From Bacteroidales bacterium (GTDB taxonomy: Bacteria > Bacteroidota > Bacteroidia > Bacteroidales > UBA932): DNA of 38,329 bases. The stretch lies in the NCBI GenBank assembly GCA_017469845.1, contig JAFUFP010000058.1, positions 1 through 38,329 on the forward strand, in the 5' to 3' direction. Of the stretch, positions 25,875-32,782 are shown one piece after another; within the stretch, counting starts at the first letter, position 1, and the number at the start of each line of letters is the position of its first letter. The position numbers were made by a program, and so were the translations under genes. The notes under the pieces are model-generated. The model ran no database searches, was not told the DNA's origin, and was given only the letters and a program-made list of their open reading frames with translations.

Positions 25875-27083
25875 ATGGACAAAACTTCCTACCTTCCTTC
25901 GAAACCGAGGTACGAAATCCTCGACGCCCTGAGGGGTGTGGCGGCCCTCATGATAGTGGCCTTCCACATGCTCGAATACTATTCCAAGGGTCCGGCATAC
26001 CAGATCCTGAACCACGGATACCTGGCGGTCGACTTCTTCTTCATCCTGTCAGGATTCGTGATAGGGTACGCCTATGACGACAGATGGGACCGGATGAACC
26101 TCGGTAACTTCTTCAAGCGGCGTCTGGTCCGCCTTCACCCGATGCTCATATTCGGAACGATAGTGGGAGCCATCCTCTACTACCACCAGGACTACGTCTA
26201 CGGAGTCAACTTCGATAACGCGAGCACTCCCTGGTGGGCTCTTCTCCTGACGTGCCTCTACGGATTCACTCTGCTTCCGATTCCCAACAAATGGAACATA
26301 AGGGGAATGGGAGAGATGCACCCCCTGAACAACGTGTTCTGGACCCTCATGTGGGAATACATCGCCAACATCCTCTACGCGACCGTCATACGCCGCTTCT
26401 CAAGAATCGTCCTCACGCTCTTCGTCATATTCTCCGCCTTCCTGACGGTCAATCTCTGCATGAACATCGACGTATTCGGAGTATGGGCGGAAAGGACAAG
26501 CGAAGCCTACACGGTGATCGGAGGATGGACTCTTGAGCCGCATATGCTGGTAATCGCCGTCACGCGCCTCCTGTATCCCTTCTTCTGCGGACTTCTCCTT
26601 TCCCGCCTTTTCACGGGATTCGACGGAAGCAAGAAACTTCTGCGCGCTGACAGGTTCAACGTCAAGGGAGGATTCTGGATCTGCGTGGCAGCCGTAGCAA
26701 TCCTCCTCGCCATGCCCCGTATCGGCGGAACCGACCCGTCCAACTTCTGGATGAACGGACTGTATGAAACGGTCGTGATCCTCGTATGCTTCCCTCTCAT
26801 CGTCCTGTTCGGTGTCGGAAGCAAAGCCGAAGGCGCCACCGGAAAGATATGCAAGTTCCTAGGTGACATTTCGTACCCTCTCTACGTCACCCACCTTCCC
26901 TTCGTGTTCGTGATGATGAACTGGGCGGCTACCCATGCGGAAGCACCTACGGCGACACACTTCACCGTTGCGGCAGGGCTCTACATCATGGCGGTCGGAG
27001 TCGCATACGCTGCACTCAAGCTTTATGACCTTCCGGTAAGGGAATTCCTGAGGGAAAAACTCTTCAAGAAGAAAGCGGCCTGA
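25875..27083 (+). CDS. Acyltransferase-3 family membrane protein (402 aa)
   Basis: Multi-pass membrane protein of the acyltransferase-3 (OafA/YrhL-like) family. The N-terminal family signature RYEILDALRGVAALMIVAFHM (His near residue 31) leads into about ten hydrophobic helices; GYLAVDFFFILSGFVIGYAY and FLGDISYPLYVTHLPFVFVMM are characteristic. These enzymes transfer acetyl or other acyl groups to surface polysaccharides, lipids or antibiotics at the inner membrane. The ATG at 25875 fits the family start; the longer frame from 25734 adds an unrelated 47 residues and overlaps the promoter. Monocistronic: a strong terminator follows at 27106. It makes esters in a region full of esterases, but a functional link is only speculation. 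Confidence 0.92.
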   Translation: MDKTSYLPSKPRYEILDALRGVAALMIVAFHMLEYYSKGPAYQILNHGYLAVDFFFILSGFVIGYAYDDRWDRMNLGNFFKRRLVRLHPMLIFGTIVGAILYYHQDYVYGVNFDNASTPWWALLLTCLYGFTLLPIPNKWNIRGMGEMHPLNNVFWTLMWEYIANILYATVIRRFSRIVLTLFVIFSAFLTVNLCMNIDVFGVWAERTSEAYTVIGGWTLEPHMLVIAVTRLLYPFFCGLLLSRLFTGFDGSKKLLRADRFNVKGGFWICVAAVAILLAMPRIGGTDPSNFWMNGLYETVVILVCFPLIVLFGVGSKAEGATGKICKFLGDISYPLYVTHLPFVFVMMNWAATHAEAPTATHFTVAAGLYIMAVGVAYAALKLYDLPVREFLREKLFKKKAA

Positions 27084-27105
27084 TCATTCCGCACTCTGTC
27101 ATAAC

Positions 27106-27147
27106 AAGAATCCCGTCCCTCCGACCCGGAACAGACGGGATTCTTTG
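27106..27147 (+). terminator. Intrinsic terminator of the acyltransferase gene
   Basis: Perfect 12-bp stem AAGAATCCCGTC/GACGGGATTCTT (27106-27117, 27134-27145), followed by TG. Located 23 bp past the stop codon. Confidence 0.7.
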
Positions 27148-27255
27148 ATTCGCATGTTGATCCGCTTTTCCTCCGACAAGCAAGACCGCAGCAGCCGTTC
27201 GTCGAAGGAAGGGGGTGATTCGTCCAAAAAGATTACAACCTTGCGGCAATCGCAC

Positions 27256-27263
27256 TACCTTTG
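27256..27263 (+). promoter_or_regulatory. -7 box of the NTF2-like lipoprotein gene
   Basis: TACCTTTG matches the consensus, 68 bp before the ATG at 27332. No -33 box at the standard spacing; a TTG 12 bp upstream (27241) is too close. The rest of 27148-27255 shows nothing I can name. Confidence 0.4.
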
Positions 27264-27331
27264 TCCCCGAAATCCGGTCCGATGACCAAGGCCGGTCCAA
27301 CAGACAAGTAAAAACAAAACAAAGAATAATC

Positions 27332-28408
27332 ATGAAACGGATCTTTTCATCAGCACTTACGGCCGCAATCATAGCCGCGTTAGCGGTCTCCTGCGCCAAC
27401 GGCAACAAAAAAGGCTCAGCCGCGGAATACGTCATCGAAACCGACCCCGCCTACAACGTACCCACGGAAACTCTCCTCAAGAAGTTCCCCATCACTTTCC
27501 CTTCACCCGCCAACACAGCTGAGGAGAAAGGAATCCAGAACAGGATGCTCAACGGGTTCAACTGCTGGAACGAAGGATTCGACGCCTGGAAGAACTGGGG
27601 AAGCGTCCTTTACTCCCCCGAGTCCATATACAACGTGAACGGCGTCAGGATGACACTGGAAGAGTACCAGCAGGCGATGAACATCACCCTCAAAAATGCG
27701 GACATCCAAATGGGAGATTTCGACAACATGATAATCTGCGGCAACTGGACAGCCATCCGGTACCAGACCACCAACACCAATATGCAAACCGGCGTCACCA
27801 ATCCGGTTCCCGTCACCGAATTCGTACGTTTCAAGGACTTCGGAGAAAAGGGAATGAAGGTGGATGAAGGATGGGGCGGAACCAAGGGAGGAAGCTACAA
27901 CGGGCTCCTTTCCTTCATCTCCGATGAGGAAAAGGAAGCTCAGAAAAAGATGATGGACGAAATAATCGCCATCGTCCTCCCCGAGACTTCCGACCTTGAG
28001 AAGAAATACCCGGTTCTCTACCCTACCGAGATAAAAGGAGAGAAGGCTCAGGCAATGAAGAGGATGCTCCTTGAGGATCTCGACGCATGGAACAGCGGTG
28101 CTGAAGCTTACGGCAAATGGGCCGAAACTTTCTTCTCCGGCAAGGTCGAATACGGCTACAACGACTCAACCCTCGATCTGAATGGCATCAAGGACAACGC
28201 CAAGGCCATCATCGGGGAGAAGAATCTCAAAAGAGTGAAGGTGTACAACATCCTCGTAAGCGAAGACTGGGCGGCCATACACTCCTGGCACGTCGTCACG
28301 CTCAAGGACGGCAGCAAGGATGTCTACGACAGCATGGCTTTCTATCATTTCGTTGAGGAAGGCGGAGAACTCAAAGTGGACAAATGCTGGATAAAGGAGA
28401 ACTCCTGA
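27332..28408 (+). CDS. Lipoprotein with two tandem NTF2/SnoaL-like domains (358 aa)
   Basis: Lipoprotein signal MKRIFSSALTAAIIAALAVSC (Cys21). The body is two related halves. The first (about 60-185: NRMLNGFNCWNEGFDAWKNW ... NVNGVRMTLEEYQQAM ... WTAIRYQTTNT ... EFVRFKD) and the second (about 230-355: KRMLLEDLDAWNSGAEAYGKW ... DLNGIKDNAKAII ... WAAIHSWHVVTLKDG ... DSMAFYHF) share the order helix, W-x2-3-W, nucleotide-independent cone-fold strands and a final W. This looks like an internal duplication of the NTF2-like (SnoaL) fold, which includes small-molecule isomerases and binding proteins. No catalytic residues are clear. The ATG at 27332 opens the signal; the frame from 27215 is too long. 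Monocistronic, ended by the 28451 hairpin. Confidence 0.75.
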   Translation: MKRIFSSALTAAIIAALAVSCANGNKKGSAAEYVIETDPAYNVPTETLLKKFPITFPSPANTAEEKGIQNRMLNGFNCWNEGFDAWKNWGSVLYSPESIYNVNGVRMTLEEYQQAMNITLKNADIQMGDFDNMIICGNWTAIRYQTTNTNMQTGVTNPVPVTEFVRFKDFGEKGMKVDEGWGGTKGGSYNGLLSFISDEEKEAQKKMMDEIIAIVLPETSDLEKKYPVLYPTEIKGEKAQAMKRMLLEDLDAWNSGAEAYGKWAETFFSGKVEYGYNDSTLDLNGIKDNAKAIIGEKNLKRVKVYNILVSEDWAAIHSWHVVTLKDGSKDVYDSMAFYHFVEEGGELKVDKCWIKENS

Positions 28409-28450
28409 CGGGGCAAGCCCGACATCCGGACCCGGGCCACGGATTTACCG

Positions 28451-28490
28451 GAAGTGACCGCACCATGTTCTTTTGGTGCGGTCACTTCTT
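28451..28490 (+). terminator. Intrinsic terminator of the NTF2-like gene
   Basis: Perfect 15-bp stem (28451-28465 with 28474-28488; starts GAAGTGACCGC), 8-nt loop, followed by TTCTG. It is 42 bp after the stop codon. The strongest hairpin in this half of the window. Confidence 0.75.
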
Positions 28491-28547
28491 CTGTACGACT
28501 GACCGGCATCAATATATTTATGTATAGTTTTTACCGAACCTTTTGGC

Positions 28548-28555
28548 TACCTTTG
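28548..28555 (+). promoter_or_regulatory. -7 box of the EEP-family gene
   Basis: TACCTTTG, perfect match, 27 bp before the ATG at 28583. The -33 region is T-rich (AGTTTTTA) without a clear TTTG. Confidence 0.45.
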
Positions 28556-28582
28556 GGATATCACACCAATAATCCAAACGCC

Positions 28583-29686
28583 ATGCTCTACACACAACTC
28601 AAAAAGATCACTGACGCCGATGAGAAAAAGCGCACAATCGAGCATCTCATCGACCTCCGCAGCCAGCTGGACAAGGAGATTCCGGAAAAGACTGCCGACA
28701 ACACACTTCTTCTCGCCACATGGAACATCCGTCAGTTCACGGACAACCGCCGTGCCGAGAGCTACATCTACATCGCCGAGATTCTGAGCAGGTTCGACCT
28801 CATCGCTATCCAGGAAGTGAAGGAAGGGAGGAAAGGGCTGGAAAAGGTGATGAGCATCCTGGGGAAGAACTGGAACTACATCTGTACCGATGTCACCGAA
28901 GGGGACAAAGGCAACGGGGAATGCATCGCATTCCTCTACGACACGAACAAAGTGAGCTTCAAGAATATGGCCGGAGAGATCGTCCTCCCCAGCGATTCCC
29001 TGATAGACGACATGCAGTTCGCCAGGACTCCTTTCTGCGTCTCGTTCCAGGCAGGATGGTTCAAATTCAACATCGCCACGGTCCATATCTTCTACGGTGA
29101 CGTGTCCAAGAAGGAGGACCTCGAACGCAGGAGGAAAGAGATCCTCACCCTCGGGAAGTTCCTATCGGCGAGAGCGCAGAAAGAGGAATTCAACTACGTC
29201 GTCCTTGGAGACTTCAACATCCCGAAAGCCGGGGACCAGTACATGACCGCCCTCGAGGAATCGGGTTTCACGATCCCCTCCCGAATCAAGAAACACCCCA
29301 CCGACCTCGGAGAGACGAAGCACTACGACCAGATCGCCTTCAACCTGCACATGAACGACACCATGCAGATCTTCGATGAGACGCAGCCTAAGAAGTCCGG
29401 AGCCTTCAACTTCACGAAGTCAGTCTACAAGGAATCAGACTACGAGGAATACATCGAAGTGATGCCTGACGTGAAGGAATCCGTCCCCAATCCCGACAAA
29501 CCCGGCAAGAACATGACTGTGAAGAGAAAGAGGACGGGAGAAGAGGCGAAGAAATATTTCAAGACATACTACAGGATCAACCAGATGTCGGATCACCTTC
29601 CCCTCTGGGTTGAGCTGAAGGTGGATTTCAGTTCCCAGTATATCGAGAATCTGAGGCAGGAGATCCTCGAAAAGGAAAAGAAATAG
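28583..29686 (+). CDS. Endonuclease/exonuclease/phosphatase-family protein (367 aa)
   Basis: The metal-dependent EEP fold is visible from ATWNIRQF (about 49-56, catalytic Asn), LIAIQEVKE (about 73-81, metal-binding Glu), VVLGDFNIPK (about 209-218, catalytic Asp-x-Asn), HYDQIAF and the C-terminal MSDHLPLWVEL (catalytic Asp-His). Members cleave phosphodiester bonds in DNA, RNA, lipids or sugars. The first 45 residues are a predicted charged helix (ITDADEKKRTIEHLIDLRSQLDKEI). No signal peptide, so cytoplasmic. A Lys/Arg-rich insertion lies near 300-335 (DKPGKNMTVKRKRTGEEAKKYF). The ATG at 28583 fits the promoter at 28548; the frame from 28454 starts inside the terminator stem. Target unknown. 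Confidence 0.88.
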   Translation: MLYTQLKKITDADEKKRTIEHLIDLRSQLDKEIPEKTADNTLLLATWNIRQFTDNRRAESYIYIAEILSRFDLIAIQEVKEGRKGLEKVMSILGKNWNYICTDVTEGDKGNGECIAFLYDTNKVSFKNMAGEIVLPSDSLIDDMQFARTPFCVSFQAGWFKFNIATVHIFYGDVSKKEDLERRRKEILTLGKFLSARAQKEEFNYVVLGDFNIPKAGDQYMTALEESGFTIPSRIKKHPTDLGETKHYDQIAFNLHMNDTMQIFDETQPKKSGAFNFTKSVYKESDYEEYIEVMPDVKESVPNPDKPGKNMTVKRKRTGEEAKKYFKTYYRINQMSDHLPLWVELKVDFSSQYIENLRQEILEKEKK

Positions 29687-29710
29687 CCGGATCCACATCA
29701 GGACCGGAGG

Positions 29711-29745
29711 AAGGGACGACTCTTTTGGAAGGATCGTCCCTTTTC
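29711..29745 (+). terminator. Intrinsic terminator of the EEP-family gene
   Basis: AAGGGACGA/TCGTCCCTT perfect 9-bp stem (29711-29719, 29734-29742) with the closing arm running into TTTTCC. Located 24 bp past the stop codon. Confidence 0.75.
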
Positions 29746-29753
29746 CATTTCAG

Positions 29754-29785
29754 TTTGCCATACCGGGAAAAAGGCGGTATCTTTG
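29754..29785 (+). promoter_or_regulatory. purN promoter, full Bacteroidetes consensus
   Basis: TTTG (29754-29757), 20-bp spacer, TATCTTTG (29778-29785). Both boxes match perfectly. The ATG of purN follows 51 bp later. Best housekeeping promoter in the window and a useful contrast to the -33-less PUL promoters. Confidence 0.75.
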
Positions 29786-29836
29786 TCCCGCTCCCCGGAA
29801 AGAGGTCCGGTCGGCAAAAACCAATAGAACACATCC

Positions 29837-30406
29837 ATGGAAAAACACCCGATAGCCGTATTCGCAAGCGGCATAGGAACGAATTTCGAAGCGATAGACA
29901 ATGCATGCAAGGACGGAAGAATCCCTGCTGAAGTTGTCCTCGTGGTCTGCGACCGTCCGGGAGCCCAGGTCGTAGCAAAAGCAAAAGAGCGAGGCATCAG
30001 CGTTTTTGAATTCTCCCCGAAGGACTACCCCTCAAAGGCTGATTTCGAAAAGGAGATAGTTGAGGAGCTGGACAGGCGCAAAGTCGAACTCGTTTGTCTG
30101 GCCGGTTACATGAGGATCGTGGGGCCCACTCTCCTTTCAGCGTATGAAGGCAGGATAATAAACATCCACCCCTCGCTGCTTCCCGCATTCAAAGGCGCCA
30201 ATGCTGTTGAAAGGGCTGTCGAATACGGAGTGAAAGTATACGGGATAAGCGTCCACTGGGTAAGTTCCGACCTTGACGGAGGGAAGATAATCGCGCAAAG
30301 GGCATTCCCCTATGAAGGCAACGATCCCGAAGAAGTCCACGCACTCGGAAGGCCCATAGAACATCAGCTGTACGTCGAAGTGATAAAGAAACTGCTCACC
30401 TCATAA
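29837..30406 (+). CDS. purN: Phosphoribosylglycinamide formyltransferase (189 aa)
   Basis: Third step of de novo purine synthesis: transfer of a formyl group from 10-formyltetrahydrofolate to GAR. The catalytic residues line up with E. coli PurN Asn106/His108/Asp144: Asn109 and His111 in NIHPSLLPAFKG, and Asp147 in SSDLDGG. The N-terminal phosphate-binding loop reads FASGIGTNFEAI (usually SGxGSN). Length is normal for the short bacterial enzyme. Cytoplasmic, monocistronic, with its own consensus promoter and a terminator at 30441. Confidence 0.97.
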   Translation: MEKHPIAVFASGIGTNFEAIDNACKDGRIPAEVVLVVCDRPGAQVVAKAKERGISVFEFSPKDYPSKADFEKEIVEELDRRKVELVCLAGYMRIVGPTLLSAYEGRIINIHPSLLPAFKGANAVERAVEYGVKVYGISVHWVSSDLDGGKIIAQRAFPYEGNDPEEVHALGRPIEHQLYVEVIKKLLTS

Positions 30407-30440
30407 AGGAACAGTCAGGTCCGGACAACAAGAAAGAAAG

Positions 30441-30480
30441 AAGAGAGAAGATGGCGTTTCGTTATCGGCTCTCTTTTGTT
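30441..30480 (+). terminator. Intrinsic terminator of purN
   Basis: AAGAGAG/CTCTCTT arms (30441-30447, 30469-30475) with partial inner pairing, followed by TTGTTTTG. The rest of 30407-30545 shows no gene. Confidence 0.6.
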
Positions 30481-30545
30481 TTGCCCCAAAAACAACAAAC
30501 CGAAGGCCTTACGCCGGAAAAGGAACAGAACCGACGACCTTTTTT

Positions 30546-31205
30546 TCATTCCGGCCGAAGATAACCGTGGCGCACCAGGTCTTCCCTACCGGTAACCGGG
30601 AAGGTATAGCCGTCGGCTATCACAAAGAGATCATCACAAACCGTGGAGATGGCATCATAATTATGGTCCGTGATGATGATTCCATGATCAGAGCGTCTAA
30701 GGGCGATGAGTTCCTTGACCGCATCTATATGGACCGGGTCTATCTGTGAGAAAGGTTCGTCCAAGATATGGAACTCGGCTTCACTCATCAAGACCAGGTA
30801 CAATTCCGCGAAACGGGCTTGTCCGCCGGACAGTTCCCATACCGCAGAATCATGGAACCTCGAGTATCCGGGGAACCGGTTGACGAATGTCCAGAAATTG
30901 ACACCGTACAGATCAAACGCCCGGGAGAGTTTCATTCTTGCGGGGAGCAGACGTCCCTGAGGAAGATACTTGACCTTATTGCCGATGGTCCGTCTGTCCA
31001 CGGGCTCCCCGTCAATGGAAACCATCACATTCTCAACCCGCAATCCGCCCATCATGGCCCGGAACATACAGGATTTTCCGGCTCCGTTCCTGCCCAAAAG
31101 CCCGGTAACCGTTCCCGTAGAGGAAGTGATGTACCCTCCCGAGAGAACGGTCTTCTGTCCGAAACGGACCACGACACTGTCGACAATCAATCTATGGCTA
31201 TCCAT
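30546..31205 (-). CDS. ABC transporter ATP-binding protein (219 aa)
   Basis: A single ABC ATPase domain: Walker A LLGRNGAGKS (about 36-45), Q-loop YLPQG, signature ELSGGQ, Walker B EFHILDEPF with catalytic Glu, and the H-switch ITDHN. The ATG at 31205 is used; the frame to 31220 starts with TTG. Its start overlaps the end of the small membrane-protein gene by 8 bp, so the two are an operon and probably a complex. No normal permease with six helices is present, so it may serve an atypical transporter or a membrane process other than transport. The terminal part after the H-switch (DDLFVIADGYTFPVTGREDLVRHGYLRPE) is normal for the family. Convergent with purN. Confidence 0.9.
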   Translation of the reverse strand: MDSHRLIVDSVVVRFGQKTVLSGGYITSSTGTVTGLLGRNGAGKSCMFRAMMGGLRVENVMVSIDGEPVDRRTIGNKVKYLPQGRLLPARMKLSRAFDLYGVNFWTFVNRFPGYSRFHDSAVWELSGGQARFAELYLVLMSEAEFHILDEPFSQIDPVHIDAVKELIALRRSDHGIIITDHNYDAISTVCDDLFVIADGYTFPVTGREDLVRHGYLRPE

Positions 31206-31515
31206 TGAGCAAAAGGGCAACGGCCGTCATGACGGCGAACATAAGAAAATCCACAAGCAGCGCAACAATCCGGAACCGCCAACGTGAGAAACCCAGATTG
31301 ATATGGAAGAAGCACGTATCCCTTGGACTGTTTCTCTCGACCAGATAAAACACAACGGCCGTATAGGGAATTTTCAGGATGAAAGTATCTACCGCAAGGG
31401 CATAGGAGTGAGTGAAAGCCACCAGCAGTGCTGCGCCAACATTGTAGATTCCCCCGAGAATGATTTGCCATCCACCATTCAGCCAAGTGAGATATATGCG
31501 GTCACGAAGGGTCAT
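31198..31515 (-). CDS. Small membrane protein, three predicted helices, ABC partner (105 aa)
   Basis: Hydrophobic segments at about 14-33 (GGWQIILGGIYNVGAALLVAF), 35-55 (SYALAVDTFILKIPYTAVVFY) and 82-103 (FRIVALLVDFLMFAVMTAVALLL) suggest three membrane helices; the segment between helices 2 and 3 is polar (VERNSPRDTCFFHINLGFSRWR). I do not recognise a family. The ATG at 31515 (MTLRDRIYL) is chosen: the longer frame to 31674 has 53 more residues but crosses the promoter at 31523-31553. The end overlaps the ABC ATPase start by 8 bp, implying coupled translation and a joint function. Confidence 0.65.
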   Translation of the reverse strand: MTLRDRIYLTWLNGGWQIILGGIYNVGAALLVAFTHSYALAVDTFILKIPYTAVVFYLVERNSPRDTCFFHINLGFSRWRFRIVALLVDFLMFAVMTAVALLLNG

Positions 31516-31522
31516 ACATCCA

Positions 31523-31553
31523 CAAAAATACTCAATCAGAACAAAACAGCCAA
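31523..31553 (-). promoter_or_regulatory. Promoter of the membrane protein-ABC operon
   Basis: Minus strand TATTTTTG (31530-31523) with TTG (31553-31551) 20 bp upstream. The -7 box ends 7 nt before the ATG at 31515, so the transcript would begin at or next to the start codon. Confidence 0.5.
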
Positions 31554-31642
31554 TGAACGCTACGGAAAAAAATATACCGGGAGCCGCTGCAATTCTTCGA
31601 GGGCTGCGAAAGCAAAAAGAGGGACGGCCGGGAAAAAATGAA

Positions 31643-31655
31643 GCGGAATCTCCGC
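31643..31655 (-). terminator. Weak hairpin downstream of the STAS-like gene
   Basis: GCGGA/TCCGC stem with a 3-nt loop, followed on the minus strand by TTCATTTTTT. Only five base pairs, so tentative. Confidence 0.3.
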
Positions 31656-31676
31656 AAACTACTGGAAATTCCACTT

Positions 31677-31731
31677 TGGTACCCCCGAGGCGAATCGAAC
31701 GCTATCGTCAGAACCGTAATCCGGTAATTCT
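31677..31731 (-). repeat. Decayed copy of the 3' half of tRNA-Arg (attachment-site-like direct repeat)
   Basis: Reads as the tRNA-Arg at 32486-32560 from the anticodon arm to the 3' CCA. The first 26 bases (TTGGTACCCC... from 31676) are identical to those from 32485; beyond that there is one deletion and several substitutions in about 30 bp. The acceptor 5' half, D arm and first strand are missing or unrecognisable, so this is not a functional tRNA. The anticodon position would read ACG instead of CCG. A displaced tRNA 3' end in direct orientation is the classic trace of tRNA-targeted integration. Confidence 0.75.
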
Positions 31732-31744
31732 TCCAAAAATCCAA

Positions 31745-32098
31745 TCAGACATGAGATGACGAAAAGTAAGCGATTGCTTCTTGTATTGTTTTGAATCTGA
31801 CGACATCTGCAGTTGAAGGTATCACTTTCGCACGAGTTTGAGTATGGCTCACTGCCTCCAACATTGCAGCGATATCTTCAGGAACATTGTCAATCTTAAC
31901 CACAAAATCAAGGGATGGATTCTTCAAAAAAACATTGTAAAACTCATCAATGAAACTACGGGTGGCAAATTTAACTTTGGAAAAATCCAAAATCACCTCC
32001 TTGTCACCACAATTTTCAATAAAAAGTTTCAAATCTCCAACCTTGGGTCTCGACTTCAGGTCAGGAGACAAAATCTGTGTAATATCAATAGTTCTCAT
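31745..32098 (-). CDS. STAS-like (DUF4325-type) protein (117 aa)
   Basis: The core VILDFSKVKFATRSFIDEFYNVFL (about 35-58) fits the STAS-like DUF4325 family, whose members usually pair with a GHKL ATPase much as anti-sigma antagonists pair with kinases. No signal or membrane segment. It starts 2 bp after the stop codon of the ATPase remnant upstream, so the two formed an operon. Its stop codon lies about 13 bp from the tRNA fragment. Composition is visibly more A/T-rich than the PUL genes, consistent with acquired DNA. With the partner truncated its function is doubtful. Confidence 0.7.
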   Translation of the reverse strand: MRTIDITQILSPDLKSRPKVGDLKLFIENCGDKEVILDFSKVKFATRSFIDEFYNVFLKNPSLDFVVKIDNVPEDIAAMLEAVSHTQTRAKVIPSTADVVRFKTIQEAIAYFSSSHV

Positions 32099-32100
32099 TT

Positions 32101-32406
32101 TTATTCAACAAACTGTATGTAATTGAAATCCGGTGCCATATAATGCAGTCTAAAACCAACGATCGTTCCTTCAAATCTCAACCCCTCAGGAAACTCATAA
32201 AACTTATCGACATTCGAGGATTTCGTGTATAAAGAGTTTCCTGAAATCATCGTATACTCCCCTTTAAGACCGTCAATCAGCATTCTTTTGGAGGTGTATA
32301 TACCATATCCCCTATTCTCGGCTTCCGGCAGATTTTTACTCGAAATACCACGATTGGCAGCTTTGATGGCTTCAATATCTGACTGAGTTGTTAGACATAA
32401 TATCAA
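32101..32406 (-). pseudogene. Truncated GHKL-type ATPase, C-terminal part (about 101 codons)
   Basis: Carries TQSDIEAIKAANRGISSKNL then PEAENRGYGIYTSKRMLIDGL and ends FNYIQFVE, matching the lid, G2-box (NRGYG) and tail of the ATP-binding proteins that accompany DUF4325 genes. The N-terminal N-box and most of the ATP site are missing, and the only start in frame is TTG. The protein is therefore probably an inactive remnant. The break lies near 32406, 80 bp from the tRNA 3' end, i.e. at the junction of the presumed element. Confidence 0.6.
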
Positions 32407-32485
32407 ATTTAAGAAAAAAACGAGGACCCTAACGAAGATGACACTTGCAGAAAAAAGAGGCCAAAATTGGTAACATACTCATAAT

Positions 32486-32560
32486 TGGTACCCCCGAGGC
32501 GAATCGAACGCCTATCGTCGGAACCGGAATCCGAAATTCTATCCGTTAAACTACGGGGGC
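32486..32560 (-). tRNA. tRNA-Arg (anticodon CCG)
   Basis: Folds as a complete cloverleaf on the minus strand: acceptor GCCCCCG/CGGGGGT (one G-U), D arm GTTTAACGGATAGAAT, anticodon stem TCGGA/TCCGA with loop TTCCGGT giving CCG at 34-36, T arm AGGCG/CGCCT with loop TTCGATT, discriminator A and encoded CCA. Reads CGG codons. Its 3' end borders the region that carries the STAS-like and ATPase genes, and a decayed copy of its 3' half lies at 31677-31731. Confidence 0.95.
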
Positions 32561-32599
32561 ATCTACTTTCCAACGTTGTCACCTCGCCGGAAGAGCATA

Positions 32600-32629
32600 C
32601 AAATTTACCGACTTTTCACGGATTTCCAA
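32600..32629 (-). promoter_or_regulatory. tRNA-Arg promoter
   Basis: Minus strand TAAATTTG (32607-32600) with TTG (32629-32627) 19 bp upstream; the tRNA begins 39 bp after the -7 box. Fits the Bacteroidetes consensus. The remainder of 32561-32782 holds an inverted repeat GCGGT...ACCGC near 32647-32672 of unknown meaning. Confidence 0.5.
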
Positions 32630-32758
32630 TCTTTTTTCCCCGATTAGCGGTTTTCATGATTTTCATGACCGCACAACATATCCCAAATCCTCAAAATCGT
32701 TAGTCGACAGAAAATGCACCTTCGTCGAATTCCCGGCATCTGTAAAGAGAAGAAATAC

Positions 32759-32766
32759 TATTTTTG
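32759..32766 (+). promoter_or_regulatory. -7 box of the GH5 gene
   Basis: TATTTTTG ends 16 bp before the ATG at 32783. No -33 box is seen and no AGTTTTGC half-site, so control differs from the susC operon. Confidence 0.4.
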
Positions 32767-32782
32767 TAAAAAATGATTAGGA

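Noticed and set aside
31445..31676. N-terminal extension of the small membrane protein (frame open to 31674)
   Set aside because: The extension crosses the -33/-7 promoter and runs into the tRNA fragment; MTLRDRIYL at 31515 is the better start.
32647..32672. GCGGT...ACCGC inverted repeat upstream of the tRNA-Arg promoter
   Set aside because: Five-base arms with a long AT-rich loop and no partner site; insufficient to call an operator or terminator.
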